Below, in pieces: positions 28,373-38,256 of a stretch of DNA of 64,000 nt. The DNA lies in NCBI GenBank assembly GCA_944381435.1, contig CALWLD010000002.1:141748-205747 (forward strand). The letters are read 5' to 3'. The translations under genes were made by a program, and so were the position numbers. The stretch comes from an uncultured Clostridia bacterium. GTDB lineage: Bacteria > Bacillota > Clostridia > Lachnospirales > CAG-274. Position 1 is the stretch's first letter. Every line of letters starts with the position of its first letter. The notes beneath the pieces are model-generated. The model was not told where the DNA came from. It searched no databases and was given only the letters and a program-made list of their open reading frames with translations.

Positions 28373-29914
28373 TTATTTAATTAATAAACTTTCACCTGTC
28401 ATTTCTTTTGGTTGCTCTAAGCCCATCATATCTAAAAGAGTTGGAGCTATATCTGCAAGCTTACCATCTTCTTTAAGACCTTTAGCTTTATCACAGTTTA
28501 CTAAAATAAATGGAACAGGGTTTGTTGTATGAGCTGTAAAAGGCTCATTAGTAGTGTAATCTATAAGTTGGTCGCTGTTACCGTGGTCTGCACAAATAAA
28601 CATTTGAGCATTATTTTCTACAACTGCATCAACAACTTTACCTATGCATTCATCTACATATTCTATAGCTTTAACGGCAGCATCAATAACACCTGTGTGA
28701 CCTACCATATCTGGGTTTGCATAGTTTACAATAATTAAATCGTATTTACCGCTTGCAATATTTTCAGTTAATTTTTCTGTAACTTCTTTAGCACTCATTT
28801 CTGGTTGTAAATCGTAAGTAGCCACTTGTGGTGAAGGAATTAAAATTCTATCTTCGTTTTTATAAGGCTCTTCTACACCGCCATTAAAGAAAAATGTAAC
28901 GTGAGCATATTTTTCAGTTTCTGCAAGTCTTAATTGAGTAAGACCTAAATTAGATATGTATTCACCAAAAGTATTCGTTAAGCTTTCTTTTAAGAAAACA
29001 ACTTCTTTATTTTTAATAGAAGAATCGTAATCTGTGAAAGTAACAAATTTTGTATTAAAGTAACCTTTAGCTCTGTCAAAACCTGTAAATTCTTCATCAC
29101 AAAAAGCTCTTGTCATTTCTCTTGCTCTATCAGGACGATAGTTAAAGAAAATAACAGAATCATTTTCGTTAATAGTAGCAACAGGCATATCGTTTTCTGT
29201 AACAACAGTAGGCACTACAAATTCATCGTTTACATCTTTAGAATAAGAATTTTCAATATAAGAAATAACATTGTCTGTGCTATCACCTTTACCCATAACC
29301 ATAGCGTTATAAGCGTGCTCTACTCTTTCCCAACGGTTATCTCTGTCCATAGCATAGTATCTACCGCTAATAGTAGCTATTTTACCTACGCCTATTTCAT
29401 TAATTTTAGCTTGTAATTCTTCTAAAAAGCCTTTACCAGATGTAGGAGGTGTATCTCTACCATCTAAAAATGCGTGAACATATACTTTTTCAATACCGTT
29501 CATTTTAGCCATTTTTAATAAACCATATAAATGTTCATTGTGGCTATGAACACCACCACTAGATAAAAGACCCATTAAATGTAAGCTAGTGTTTCTTTCT
29601 TTACAGTTATCCATAGCAGATTTTAAAACACTATTTTCAAAGAAATCTCCGTCTTGGATAGATTTAGTTATTCTTGTAAGCTCTTGGTAAACAATTCTAC
29701 CAGCACCCATATTTAAATGACCAACTTCAGAGTTACCCATTTGCCCATCTGGTAAGCCAACAAATAAACCGCTAGCATTACCTTTAACACAAGGATATTC
29801 TTTAGTTATTTTATCCATATTAGGCGTATTAGCAAGTTTAATTGCATTACCTTCAGTTTTTTCGTTTATACCAAAACCGTCTAATATCATTAAAACAGTA
29901 GTTTTTTTACTCAT
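28373..29914 (-). CDS. gpmI: 2,3-bisphosphoglycerate-independent phosphoglycerate mutase
   Basis: Manganese-dependent interconversion of 3- and 2-phosphoglycerate; alkaline-phosphatase fold, 513 residues. MILDGFGI and the phosphoserine site in MGNSEVGHLNMGAGR (Ser about 61), HAFLDGRDTPP, FNYRPDRARE and the metal ligands in ADHGNSDQ are all present. In the pgk-tpiA-gpmI-eno operon, 24 bases after tpiA, with AAGGAGA before the ATG. Confidence 0.98.
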   Translation of the reverse strand: MSKKTTVLMILDGFGINEKTEGNAIKLANTPNMDKITKEYPCVKGNASGLFVGLPDGQMGNSEVGHLNMGAGRIVYQELTRITKSIQDGDFFENSVLKSAMDNCKERNTSLHLMGLLSSGGVHSHNEHLYGLLKMAKMNGIEKVYVHAFLDGRDTPPTSGKGFLEELQAKINEIGVGKIATISGRYYAMDRDNRWERVEHAYNAMVMGKGDSTDNVISYIENSYSKDVNDEFVVPTVVTENDMPVATINENDSVIFFNYRPDRAREMTRAFCDEEFTGFDRAKGYFNTKFVTFTDYDSSIKNKEVVFLKESLTNTFGEYISNLGLTQLRLAETEKYAHVTFFFNGGVEEPYKNEDRILIPSPQVATYDLQPEMSAKEVTEKLTENIASGKYDLIIVNYANPDMVGHTGVIDAAVKAIEYVDECIGKVVDAVVENNAQMFICADHGNSDQLIDYTTNEPFTAHTTNPVPFILVNCDKAKGLKEDGKLADIAPTLLDMMGLEQPKEMTGESLLIK

Positions 29915-29938
29915 ATTTATCTCCTTATTATTAAGATA

Positions 29939-30682
29939 TTAATAATTTACAACTTTGATAAAGTCTTCTTTAAGAGAAGCTCCACCAACTAAGCCACCAT
30001 CAATATTTGGCATATTAAATAATTCGTTAGCACTATCTCCTGTAACGCTACCGCCGTATTGTATTCTAATAACATCAGCTACTTCTTGACCGTATACTTC
30101 AGCTACAACTTTTCTAACTTCAGCACAAACTTCTTCTGCTTGTTCTTTAGTAGCAACTTTACCTGTACCAATAGCCCAGATTGGCTCATAAGCTATAACA
30201 ACTTTTTTAGCATCTTCTTTAGATATACCAGCAAAAGCTTTTTTAACTTGTACTCTTACTAATTCAATAGTAATATCAAGTTCTCTTTCTTCAAGAGTTT
30301 CACCAACGCATAAAATAGGAACAATATCGTGTTCTAAAGCTTTTTTAACTTTTTTGTTTACGATTTCATCAGTTTCGCCAAAGTATGCTCTTCTTTCAGA
30401 ATGACCTATAATAACATATTTAACGCCAAGTTCTTTAAGCATAGAAGGTGCAATTTCACCTGTGTAAGCACCAGATTCTTCAAAGTGCATATTTTGAGCA
30501 CCAAGGTTAATGTTAGTACCTTTAATAGCTTCAGAAACAGATGCTAAATCTACAAAAGGAACACAAACAACTACATCGCTTTTATCTGTATCAATACCAC
30601 TTTTTAAAGTGTTGATAAGTTCAACAGCTTCATTGTGGTTTTTATTCATTTTCCAGTTACCTGCAATAATTTTCTTTCTCAT
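29939..30682 (-). CDS. tpiA: Triosephosphate isomerase
   Basis: Interconverts dihydroxyacetone phosphate and glyceraldehyde-3-phosphate; 247 residues. GNWKMNK with the active-site Asn and Lys, IIGHSERR with the electrophilic His, [12 protein letters not shown] with the catalytic Glu, and YGGSV ... GGLVGGASL at the phosphate site. ATGGAGG upstream gives the ribosome site. Confidence 0.98.
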   Translation of the reverse strand: MRKKIIAGNWKMNKNHNEAVELINTLKSGIDTDKSDVVVCVPFVDLASVSEAIKGTNINLGAQNMHFEESGAYTGEIAPSMLKELGVKYVIIGHSERRAYFGETDEIVNKKVKKALEHDIVPILCVGETLEERELDITIELVRVQVKKAFAGISKEDAKKVVIAYEPIWAIGTGKVATKEQAEEVCAEVRKVVAEVYGQEVADVIRIQYGGSVTGDSANELFNMPNIDGGLVGGASLKEDFIKVVNY

Positions 30683-30701
30683 AATTATCCTCCATAAATA
30701 T

Positions 30702-30727
30702 AGGCTAAGACTAAAAAGCCTTAGCCT
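30702..30727 (-). other. Hairpin in the pgk-tpiA spacer
   Basis: AGGCTAAG (30702-30709) and CTTAGCCT (30720-30727) form an 8-base stem between pgk and tpiA. On the transcribed strand no T run follows, so it looks like an mRNA processing or stability element rather than a terminator. Confidence 0.55.
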
Positions 30728-30747
30728 GTTAATAACTAAATTATATA

Positions 30748-31935
30748 TTATTTATCATCAGCTGCAACAACACCTGGTAATTCTTTACCTTCTAAGAATT
30801 CTAAAGAAGCACCACCACCAGTTGAAATGTGGCTCATTTTATCACCAAAGCCAAGTTGGTTAACAGCTGCAGCAGAATCACCACCACCGATAATAGTTGT
30901 AGCATCAATTTCTGCTAAAGCTTTAGCTACTGCAATAGTACCTTTTGCAAAGTTTTCAAATTCAAATACACCCATAGGACCGTTCCAAACAACAGTTTTA
31001 GCATCTTTTAATGCATTAGCAAATAACTCTCTAGTTTTTTCGCCAATGTCAAGACCTTGCCAACCAGCAGGTATGCCACCTTCAACTGTTTTAAACTCTG
31101 TATCATTTTTAAATTCTTGTGTAACAACTGTATCTACAGGGATTAAGAAGTTTACACCTTTAGCTTTAGCTTTTTCCATCATTTCTTTAGCATAATCTAC
31201 TTTGTCTGCTTCTAATAAAGAATCACCAACTTCAAGACCATTAGCTTTCATAAATGTGTAAGCCATACCACCACCAATGATTAATGTATCAACTTTTTCA
31301 AGTAAGTTGTTAATAACATTGATTTTGTCAGAAACTTTAGCACCACCTAAGATAGCAACAAAAGGTCTAACTGGGTTGTTTACAGCGTTACCTAAGTAAG
31401 TGATTTCTTTATCCATTAAGTAACCAACTGCAGATTCAGAAACAAATTTTGTAACGCCAACTGTTGAGCAGTGAGCTCTATGAGAAGAACCAAATGCATC
31501 GTTTACATATACATCACAAAGGCTAGCAAGCTCTTTGCTAAAGCTTTCTTCGTTTTTAGTTTCTTCTTTTCTAAATCTAGTGTTTTCTAATAAAACAACA
31601 TCGCCTTCTTGCATAGCTTCAACAGCTTTTTTAGCGTTTTCGCCAACAACTGTATCATCTGCTGCAAAAACAACAGGTTTACCTAATTTTTCTGATAATC
31701 TAGTAGCAACAGGTGCTAAAGATGCACTAGGAGTAGGTTCTTTTGGTTTACCTAAGTGAGAACATAAAATAACTTTTGCACCTTCATTTATTAATTTATT
31801 TATTGTAGGAAGAGCTGCAACTATTCTGTTTTCGTCTGTAATAACACCATCTTGTAATGGCACGTTAAAGTCGCATCTTACTAACACTCTTTTTCCTTTT
31901 ACTTGTAAATCATCAACGGATTTTTTATTTAACAT
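30748..31935 (-). CDS. pgk: Phosphoglycerate kinase
   Basis: ATP-forming glycolytic kinase. RCDFNVPL near the N-terminus, [33 protein letters not shown] and GGGDSAAAV are all present. The open frame reaches an ATG at 31953, but that one overlaps the ribosome site AAAGGGG; the ATG at 31935 ([20 protein letters not shown]) is the normal start, giving 395 residues. First gene of the glycolysis operon; gapA, usually upstream, is not in the window. Confidence 0.98.
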   Translation of the reverse strand: MLNKKSVDDLQVKGKRVLVRCDFNVPLQDGVITDENRIVAALPTINKLINEGAKVILCSHLGKPKEPTPSASLAPVATRLSEKLGKPVVFAADDTVVGENAKKAVEAMQEGDVVLLENTRFRKEETKNEESFSKELASLCDVYVNDAFGSSHRAHCSTVGVTKFVSESAVGYLMDKEITYLGNAVNNPVRPFVAILGGAKVSDKINVINNLLEKVDTLIIGGGMAYTFMKANGLEVGDSLLEADKVDYAKEMMEKAKAKGVNFLIPVDTVVTQEFKNDTEFKTVEGGIPAGWQGLDIGEKTRELFANALKDAKTVVWNGPMGVFEFENFAKGTIAVAKALAEIDATTIIGGGDSAAAVNQLGFGDKMSHISTGGGASLEFLEGKELPGVVAADDK

Positions 31936-32255
31936 AATAAATTCCCCTTTCAAATATACACAATATTTTGTGCTACTAAATTTAAGTTAATGTTTTAGAT
32001 TTTTGTAATTAAAACAAATTTGCATAATTACATTGATAATATTATAACATATTTGCCATTTTATTGCTTTACACTTTTTATACAATTTTTTGCTGTTTTT
32101 ATTATCATTTTTTATTAATAACGCACAATAAACACTTTTTATACTATAAAATAAATATTTTTTATACTTATTTTATAAATTTTCATAAAATTTAATAAAC
32201 CTTTTAAGCAAATATACGTATATTTATATAAATAAACTTTATGGAGGTAATTATT
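31936..32255. other. Divergent intergenic region between pgk and the SHOCT-like gene
   Basis: About 320 AT-rich bases that must carry promoters for both directions. Several -10-like TATAAT/TATACT words occur, but no unambiguous -35/-10 pair was chosen. The only distinctive element is the palindrome at 32210-32225. Confidence 0.5.
32210..32225. promoter_or_regulatory. Palindrome with TATACGTATA core
   Basis: Perfect 16-base palindrome AAATATACGTATATTT about 38 bases before the preferred start at 32256. Its decamer core TATACGTATA is identical to those in the nrdD and pilin promoters. Candidate operator; the protein is unknown. Confidence 0.5.
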
Positions 32256-32606
32256 ATGACAAGTGAAAGAATGATGATTCTAGAAATGGTTAAAGATGGT
32301 AAAATATCTGTTGATGATGGTGTTAAGCTTTTAAATGCAATAAATAAAAATAGTTCTAATGTATTTAATGATTTTTCAAATGATTTAAAATACAAAATCA
32401 ATCATTTACCAAAACCTGATGCTAATAAAATTAAACAAAATACACAAGCATTTTTTAATAAAACAGAAGAAATATTTGAAGATTTCACAAAATCTGTAAA
32501 AGATTTCTTTAATACATCAGACACAAATGATTTTAAAGATACCAAAGAAACAATAAATGTTGAACCTTCAGATGATAATAACAAAAAAGATAATGAAGAA
32601 AACTAA
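32256..32606 (+). CDS. SHOCT-like domain protein
   Basis: 116-residue soluble protein. Residues 1-30 (TSERMMILEMVKDGKISVDD ... LLNAI) match the short SHOCT/YvlB-type N-terminal module found in oligomerising Firmicutes proteins. The rest is a charged, helical Lys/Asp/Phe-rich segment (FFNKTEEIFEDFTKSVKDFF) and a low-complexity acidic tail. An in-frame ATG at 32241 overlaps the GGAGG; the ATG at 32256, 8 bases after it, is preferred. Function unknown. Confidence 0.75.
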   Translation: MTSERMMILEMVKDGKISVDDGVKLLNAINKNSSNVFNDFSNDLKYKINHLPKPDANKIKQNTQAFFNKTEEIFEDFTKSVKDFFNTSDTNDFKDTKETINVEPSDDNNKKDNEEN

Positions 32607-32651
32607 ATAAATTTTTAAACCATAAAATATTATTTACAAAAATTTTATTTT

Positions 32652-32715
32652 AAACTATATAAAAAATAGTATTTTTGTATAGTTTATCCCTCATAATAAA
32701 AGCTAGCTTTTATTA
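32652..32715 (+). terminator. Tandem hairpins after the SHOCT-like gene
   Basis: AAACTATA (32652-32659) pairs with TATAGTTT (32678-32685), with inner A/T pairing. It is followed by a 22-base perfect palindrome TAATAAAAGCTAGCTTTTATTA (32694-32715). They lie between convergent genes and probably stop the plus-strand transcript. Confidence 0.6.
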
Positions 32716-32720
32716 GATAA

Positions 32721-32754
32721 ATATAAGGCTATAGAAAAATCTATAGCCTTATAT
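32721..32754 (-). terminator. tdk terminator
   Basis: 15-base perfect arms ATATAAGGCTATAGA (32721-32735) and TCTATAGCCTTATAT (32740-32754), 4-base loop, immediately after the tdk stop on the minus strand. Confidence 0.85.
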
Positions 32755-33363
32755 TTATTTTTTATTTAAAAATGGCTTAAAATAATGTTTTCTACAAGTT
32801 GATATAAAATAGTCTTCCCCTTCTTCTGTATCTCCTATAACAACAGTATTTCCTGTATCTGATTCTAAAATAGGTTTACCATTTTTTATTCTTAAATTCA
32901 TAGTAGCTTTGCTATCACAAAAATGACAAACACTTTTTATCTCTTGTATGCTATCTGCAAAATATAATAATGCCTTTGAACCTTCAAAAAGCTCACCTTT
33001 TATATAGCTATTTTTAAGTCCATAGCATATAACAGGAATATTTAGAAAATCTACTATTTCTGTAAGCTCTATAACTTGCTGTTTTGTTAAAAACTGTGCT
33101 TCGTCTATTAATATACAATTTATTTTTTGTTGATTTTTACTTTCTATAAAATCATATAAATTAGTATCATTAGAAAAGCAAAAACACTTATGTTTATATG
33201 ATAAAGCTCTGCTTTCTATAAAACCATCTTGTGTTCTTGTATCTAGGCTAGACCTAAGACAAATTATGTTTTTACCTTGATGTTCATATTTATGGGCGGT
33301 CATTAAAAGGTCTGCCGATTTTGATGCGTCCATCGTACCATATTTAAAATATAATTTTGCCAT
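32755..33363 (-). CDS. tdk: Thymidine kinase
   Basis: Salvages thymidine to dTMP; type II (TK1-like) kinase, 202 residues. The P-loop reads YGTMDASKSA, with Ser where the GKS/T glycine usually stands, as in some Clostridial homologues. The Walker B/DEAQF region is LIDEAQFL. The zinc ribbon is CHFCDSKATMNL with a later Cys in STCRKHYF. AGGAGA precedes the ATG. Stands between a terminator and the ccdA-tlpA gene. Confidence 0.92.
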   Translation of the reverse strand: MAKLYFKYGTMDASKSADLLMTAHKYEHQGKNIICLRSSLDTRTQDGFIESRALSYKHKCFCFSNDTNLYDFIESKNQQKINCILIDEAQFLTKQQVIELTEIVDFLNIPVICYGLKNSYIKGELFEGSKALLYFADSIQEIKSVCHFCDSKATMNLRIKNGKPILESDTGNTVVIGDTEEGEDYFISTCRKHYFKPFLNKK

Positions 33364-33374
33364 TTTATCTCCTA

Positions 33375-34712
33375 TTAATTTGTATTTTCTTCTGTTTTTT
33401 CATTATTTTTATCATCTGTGCTGTTTAAGGTTTCTTCTATGATGTTTATCATTATATCTTTTGTAAGGCTTCCAGATATATATCCATAAATTTTGCCTTC
33501 TTTATTAATCATAAATGTAGTAGGAAAAGACCTTATAAAGTAATCCATAGAAACTTCTCCTGTTTCATCAAAAACTATAGGGAAAGTATAACCTTTTTCA
33601 TCTATAAATTCTATAATTTCTTCTTTAGATACATCACTATTGTTAGGGTATTCTTCAGATGATGGATTGGCAACACCTAATATAACAACCTCTTCTTCAT
33701 TAAGTCCATATTCTTTATAAAGCTCTTCTATATGAGGCATTTCTATTAAACAAGGATTACACCAAGTTGCCCAGAAATTAAGAAAAACTACTTTTCCTTT
33801 ATAATCAGATAATGTATGCTCATTGCCATATTGGTCTGTAAGGGTAAAATCAAATAAATCAGGTAATTCTTCTATATCTTCATTGCTACTTTCTTCTTGA
33901 GTTGTGTTTTCTGTAGGTTCTTCTTTTTCTTGTACGTCTTCTTGGTTATCTTGTTTTTCTTGTTTAGTGCTAGATGTAGTGTATTGGTTTAAATATTTAG
34001 ATATACCGTTCATATATCCTGTAAAAGTCATAATACCTATTATTATTAGTAAAACACCGCTTATTTTAACTGTATATTTTATTATTTTAGGGTTATTTTT
34101 AAAGAAATTTAAAACTTGGCTAGTAAATAAACCTAATAATAAAAATGGTAAAATAAAGCCTAAAGAGTATACAAAAACTAATAAATTACCAAGAAAAGCA
34201 CTTTGTGAGCTAGAAGCAAGTATTAAAACAGATGATAAAGCAGGCCCAACACAAGGTGTCCAAGCAAAGCTAAATGTAAAGCCCATAACAAAAGCTATTA
34301 AAGGGTTTACCTCTTTTTTGCTTATATCAAAATTTATTTTTCGCTCTTTTTGTAAAAATTTAAAATTAAAAACTCCAAGTTGAAAAAGCCCAAGTAAAAC
34401 AATTATTATACCACCTATTCTTGTAAATAAAACTTGATGGCTACTAAAAAATCTTCCTATTGTAGAGAAAGATAACCCAAGTAAAAAGAAAGTTACGCAT
34501 ATACCTATTGCAAAACATAATGTATGGAAAAATACTTTTTTCCTATTATATACAACTTTTCCATCAGACAAAGTTTGTTTAGCGTTACCTGCTAAATATG
34601 TTATATATATAGGTATTAATGGTAAAATACAAGGAGATAGAAAAGAAACTAACCCCTCTATAAATACAATAAAAAAACTTATATGTTCTGAAACATTTAC
34701 GCTATCAAACAT
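33375..34712 (-). CDS. CcdA-thioredoxin (TlpA/ResA-like) fusion protein
   Basis: 445-residue membrane disulfide reductase. Residues 1-230 form a CcdA/DsbD-beta six-helix domain (FLSPCILPLIP, FAWTPCVGPALSS with the paired Cys). A hydrophilic Glu/Thr linker (about 235-280) leads to an extracellular TlpA/ResA domain (about 285-430) with WATWCNPCLIEMP and the cis-Pro in SFPTTFMI. It would pass electrons from cytosolic thioredoxin to the outside in one polypeptide. The cytosolic thioredoxin gene lies 12 bases upstream, completing the path. Confidence 0.94.
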   Translation of the reverse strand: MFDSVNVSEHISFFIVFIEGLVSFLSPCILPLIPIYITYLAGNAKQTLSDGKVVYNRKKVFFHTLCFAIGICVTFFLLGLSFSTIGRFFSSHQVLFTRIGGIIIVLLGLFQLGVFNFKFLQKERKINFDISKKEVNPLIAFVMGFTFSFAWTPCVGPALSSVLILASSSQSAFLGNLLVFVYSLGFILPFLLLGLFTSQVLNFFKNNPKIIKYTVKISGVLLIIIGIMTFTGYMNGISKYLNQYTTSSTKQEKQDNQEDVQEKEEPTENTTQEESSNEDIEELPDLFDFTLTDQYGNEHTLSDYKGKVVFLNFWATWCNPCLIEMPHIEELYKEYGLNEEEVVILGVANPSSEEYPNNSDVSKEEIIEFIDEKGYTFPIVFDETGEVSMDYFIRSFPTTFMINKEGKIYGYISGSLTKDIMINIIEETLNSTDDKNNEKTEENTN

Positions 34713-34724
34713 TTTTTCACCTTT

Positions 34725-35033
34725 CTAACTATTAATTATTTTTTCTATAAATTCTTTGTCTTTTAATCCATTTACCTTTTCAATAATTTTGCTATCTTTT
34801 ATAAAAACCATTGAAGGTACTGACATTATACCAAATTTAACTGCCAAATCTACGCTTTCTTCAATATTTATTTTGCCAACAGTAATGTTTTGGTTCTGGT
34901 TTTCTATTTCTTCTAAAATGCCATTTAGTATTTTGCAAGGAGAACAATTTGTAGAGCTAAACTCTAAAATTACCAAATCTTTATTATTTGTTACATATTC
35001 ATCGTAATTGTTCTCTAAAATATCTATTATCAT
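34725..35033 (-). CDS. Thioredoxin-like protein with CSPC active site
   Basis: 102-residue single thioredoxin domain. The active site is NCSPCKIL rather than the classical WCGPC, and the cis-Pro loop is SVPSMVFI. No signal peptide, so cytosolic. GGTGAT precedes the ATG. Being directly upstream of the ccdA-tlpA fusion, it probably supplies electrons to it; a dedicated reductase is not in the window. Confidence 0.92.
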   Translation of the reverse strand: MIIDILENNYDEYVTNNKDLVILEFSSTNCSPCKILNGILEEIENQNQNITVGKINIEESVDLAVKFGIMSVPSMVFIKDSKIIEKVNGLKDKEFIEKIINS

Positions 35034-35045
35034 ATAATCACCTTT

Positions 35046-36074
35046 CTATACTATATTATCTAGTCTTAATCCTGGATAAGCATTTAAATCTAAATCAGCA
35101 AAATTACCTTTTAAATATTCATAATAACCTGCACAACCTATCATAGCAGCATTATCTGTACATAATTTTAAGCTAGGTATACAAAGCTTAATACCTTCTT
35201 TATCGCAATCATTTTGCATAGTTTCTCGTAAAAAAGAATTTGCAGAAACACCACCTGCTAAAGCTAATGTTTTTATATTTTTATCTTTGCAAGCTTTTAT
35301 AACTTTAAATACTAAAACATCTGCTACAGCCTGTTGAAAAGATGCGGCTAAATCTTCATTTTTAAAAGGTGTATTTGTCATTTTGCTCTTATTAACAAAA
35401 TTTAAAACAGCAGATTTTAACCCGCTAAAGCTAAAGTCATAGTCATCTGTATCAATCATTACACGTGGTAAATCTATTTTATTTCTATCCCCTTTTTTTG
35501 CAAGCTTATCTATTTCAGGACCTCCAGGATATTTAAGCCCTATAGTTCTTGCAACCTTATCAAAAGCCTCGCCACAAGCATCATCTCTTGTTTTACCTAA
35601 TATTTCAAACTTGCCATAGTCTTTAACATAAACTATATGTGTATGGCCACCTGATATAACAAGACTTATAAAAGGTGGCACAAGCTCCTTATCTTCTATG
35701 TAGTTAGCATATATATGCCCCTCTATATGATGAACAGGTATGAGAGGTTTTTTAAGTGTATATGCAAGAGCCTTTGCATAGCTTACCCCAACTAATAATG
35801 CACCTACAAGCCCAGGTCCATAAGTAACTGCAACTGCATCTATGTCTTTAAGGCTTTTATTAGCTTGGTTTAATGCCTCATCTAACACAAAATCTATAAC
35901 CTCTATATGTTTTCTAGATGCTATCTCTGGTACAACACCACCAAAAGCTCTATGTGTATCTATTTGAGAAGATATAACATTAGATAAAACTTCTCGTCCA
36001 TTCTTTACAACAGCAATAGATGTTTCATCACAAGAGCTTTCAATAGCTAGTATAATTATATCTTTATTTTCCAT
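35046..36074 (-). CDS. tsaD: tRNA N6-threonylcarbamoyladenosine transferase TsaD
   Basis: Transfers threonylcarbamoyl to A37 of ANN-decoding tRNAs, with TsaB and TsaE. ASKHA fold, 342 residues. Metal ligands lie in [20 protein letters not shown] at the N-terminus, VSGGHTH and [13 protein letters not shown] are diagnostic. AAAGGG upstream. Probable head of the tsaD-thioredoxin-ccdA-tdk transcript; tsaB and tsaE are not here. Confidence 0.97.
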   Translation of the reverse strand: MENKDIIILAIESSCDETSIAVVKNGREVLSNVISSQIDTHRAFGGVVPEIASRKHIEVIDFVLDEALNQANKSLKDIDAVAVTYGPGLVGALLVGVSYAKALAYTLKKPLIPVHHIEGHIYANYIEDKELVPPFISLVISGGHTHIVYVKDYGKFEILGKTRDDACGEAFDKVARTIGLKYPGGPEIDKLAKKGDRNKIDLPRVMIDTDDYDFSFSGLKSAVLNFVNKSKMTNTPFKNEDLAASFQQAVADVLVFKVIKACKDKNIKTLALAGGVSANSFLRETMQNDCDKEGIKLCIPSLKLCTDNAAMIGCAGYYEYLKGNFADLDLNAYPGLRLDNIV

Positions 36075-36135
36075 ACTATACCCTTTCTGTAAACTTTATT
36101 TTTACGCTTTATTATATCAACTATTTATAAACAAA

Positions 36136-36329
36136 TCAATTATTTTTTATTCTAAATTTTATAAAAATTTTTAAAATAACTAAACAAATCACATAACAAA
36201 AAATTATATTTAATGCTAATTGTATAATATCTATCTGTATACTTTTAAATTTGTATAACCTATGCATTTTAAACCAAATTATAGGCTCTCCTATAATTAA
36301 TTTATCTTTTATATTTTATTATTTTTCAT
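36136..36329 (-). pseudogene. Small membrane protein gene with a frameshift
   Basis: A GAGGTGA site precedes ATG at 36329, giving MKNNKI then a stop. In another frame immediately after the A-rich stretch the reading continues KDKLIIGEPIIWFKMHRLYK and on through one hydrophobic helix (LALNIIFCYVICLVILKIFI) to TGA at 36136-36138. A one-base change in the poly-A tract would join them into a protein of about 60-65 residues. The 194-base span is not a multiple of three. No family recognised. Alternatively the downstream ATG in FKMHR starts a 43-residue peptide, but it lacks a ribosome site. The rest of the 455-base tsaD-prfC spacer shows nothing else. Confidence 0.45.
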
Positions 36330-36529
36330 ACACTCACCTCATTTCATATTGATTATTTAAACCTTATATACTTTTATATTAATTTTACACTATAAAATAT
36401 TACTTATCAACCTAGTAATATTTTATTAAGTTATAATTATAATAACATATAAAAAAATATTGATAAAATAAAGGTTAAATGATATAATCTTTAGGTATTA
36501 AAAGGAAATTTTATAGAAAGGTTATATAT

Positions 36530-38116
36530 ATGGCTAATATTAATAATATAGAAGAAATAAATAAAAGAAGAATTTTTGGTATAATATCCCACCCTGATGC
36601 TGGTAAAACAACTCTTACAGAAAAGCTATTATTACACGGTGGTGCTATAAGAGAGGCAGGAGCAGTTAAGGCTAGACGTGGTAATTTTGCAAAATCCGAC
36701 TGGATGGAAATAGAAAAACAAAGAGGTATATCTGTTACATCATCTGTTATGCAGTTTGAATATAACGGTAAAAAAATATCTATTATGGATACACCAGGGC
36801 ATAACGATTTTGGAGAAGATACTTACCGTATATTAACATCTGTAGATAGTGCAGTTATGGTTATAGACGCTGCAAAAGGTGTTGAAGCTCAAACTAAAAA
36901 ATTATTTAAAGTATGTAGTATGCGAGAAATACCTATCTTTACCTTTGTAAACAAGCTAGATAGAGAGGCAAACCCACCTCTTGATTTATTACAATCTTTA
37001 GAAGATGCTTTAGGGTTACCTTCTGTTGCAGTAACTTGGCCTATAGGTAGTGGCTCTATATTTGAAGGTGTATATGATAGAACAGAAAATAAAATACACC
37101 TTTTTAAAACAAAAGAAACTATTGAGCTATCTGAAAAAGGTGTATTTGATGATAAACTAGAGAATATATTGTTACCAGAAAATTTAGAAAATCTTAGAAT
37201 GGATATAGAGCTGTTAGACGGTGCTGGCAATGAATTTGACTTAGATTTAATATCAAAAGGCAAGCTTTCCCCTGTTTTCTTTGGTACTGCCCTTGCAGAT
37301 TTTGGTGTTACAGAATTTTTAAATCACTTTTTAAAAATATCCCCTCCACCATCTGATAGAAAAACAACAACAGGCTCTGTAAGCCCAACAGATAGTTTCT
37401 TTAGTGGCTTTATATTTAAAATACAGGCTAATATGAACCCAGCACATAGAGATAGGCTTGCATTTTTAAGGATATGTTCAGGTACATTTGAGCGTGGTAT
37501 GAGCGTTACCTTATCTAGAACAGGTAAACAGTTTAAGCTTAACCAATCTACACAGCTAATGGCAAATGAGCGTGAAACAGTAGATGTAGCTTGTGCAGGC
37601 GATGTTATAGGTATATACGATTCTGGTAACTATCAAGTTGGTGATACACTTACAAACTGTAGTGAAAAAATATTTTTTGAACCACTTCCAACTTTCCCTC
37701 CAGAGCTTTTTATGAAAGTTAGACCTATAAACACTATGAAAGCTAAACATTTTCAAAAAGGAGTTGACCAGTTAGCTCAAGAAGGAGCAATCCAAGTTTA
37801 TAAAAACCAATTTAACGAAGTTATTTTAGGTGCAGTAGGTCAATTACAGTTTGAAGTTTTTGAACATCGTATAAAAAATGAATATAATTCAGAGATAAGA
37901 ATGGAACCTATTAGCTTTACTGTAGCTAGATGGGTAAAATGTGATGATATAGAAAAATTAAAAGATTTCCAAAATTCAAGATGCACTTTAGTGTTTGACC
38001 ATTTTGATAGACCTATATTATTATTTGCAAATCAATACACACTAGACACTTTTATGGAAAGAAACCCTGAGATAAAGCTTATAGATGCATTAAATGTTCA
38101 AACAGAGCTAGGGTAA
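36530..38116 (+). CDS. prfC: Peptide chain release factor 3
   Basis: GTPase that recycles RF1/RF2 after termination, 528 residues. G1 SHPDAGKTTLTE, switch II DTPGHNDFGEDTYR, G4 VNKLDREA; domain II and III sequence (e.g. FEPLPTFPPELFMKVRP) follows RF3. AGAAAGG upstream of the ATG. Monocistronic on the plus strand, divergent from tsaD. Confidence 0.97.
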   Translation: MANINNIEEINKRRIFGIISHPDAGKTTLTEKLLLHGGAIREAGAVKARRGNFAKSDWMEIEKQRGISVTSSVMQFEYNGKKISIMDTPGHNDFGEDTYRILTSVDSAVMVIDAAKGVEAQTKKLFKVCSMREIPIFTFVNKLDREANPPLDLLQSLEDALGLPSVAVTWPIGSGSIFEGVYDRTENKIHLFKTKETIELSEKGVFDDKLENILLPENLENLRMDIELLDGAGNEFDLDLISKGKLSPVFFGTALADFGVTEFLNHFLKISPPPSDRKTTTGSVSPTDSFFSGFIFKIQANMNPAHRDRLAFLRICSGTFERGMSVTLSRTGKQFKLNQSTQLMANERETVDVACAGDVIGIYDSGNYQVGDTLTNCSEKIFFEPLPTFPPELFMKVRPINTMKAKHFQKGVDQLAQEGAIQVYKNQFNEVILGAVGQLQFEVFEHRIKNEYNSEIRMEPISFTVARWVKCDDIEKLKDFQNSRCTLVFDHFDRPILLFANQYTLDTFMERNPEIKLIDALNVQTELG

Positions 38117-38256
38117 ATATTATATACAACATATATTTTATACAATTAAAAGTTAATTAGTAATAATTATTTATTAAAATTTACTATTGATTTATCAACA
38201 GATTTATAGTATTATATAAGAATAATTATTATTTAGTAAGTAAGGAGGTGTATTAT

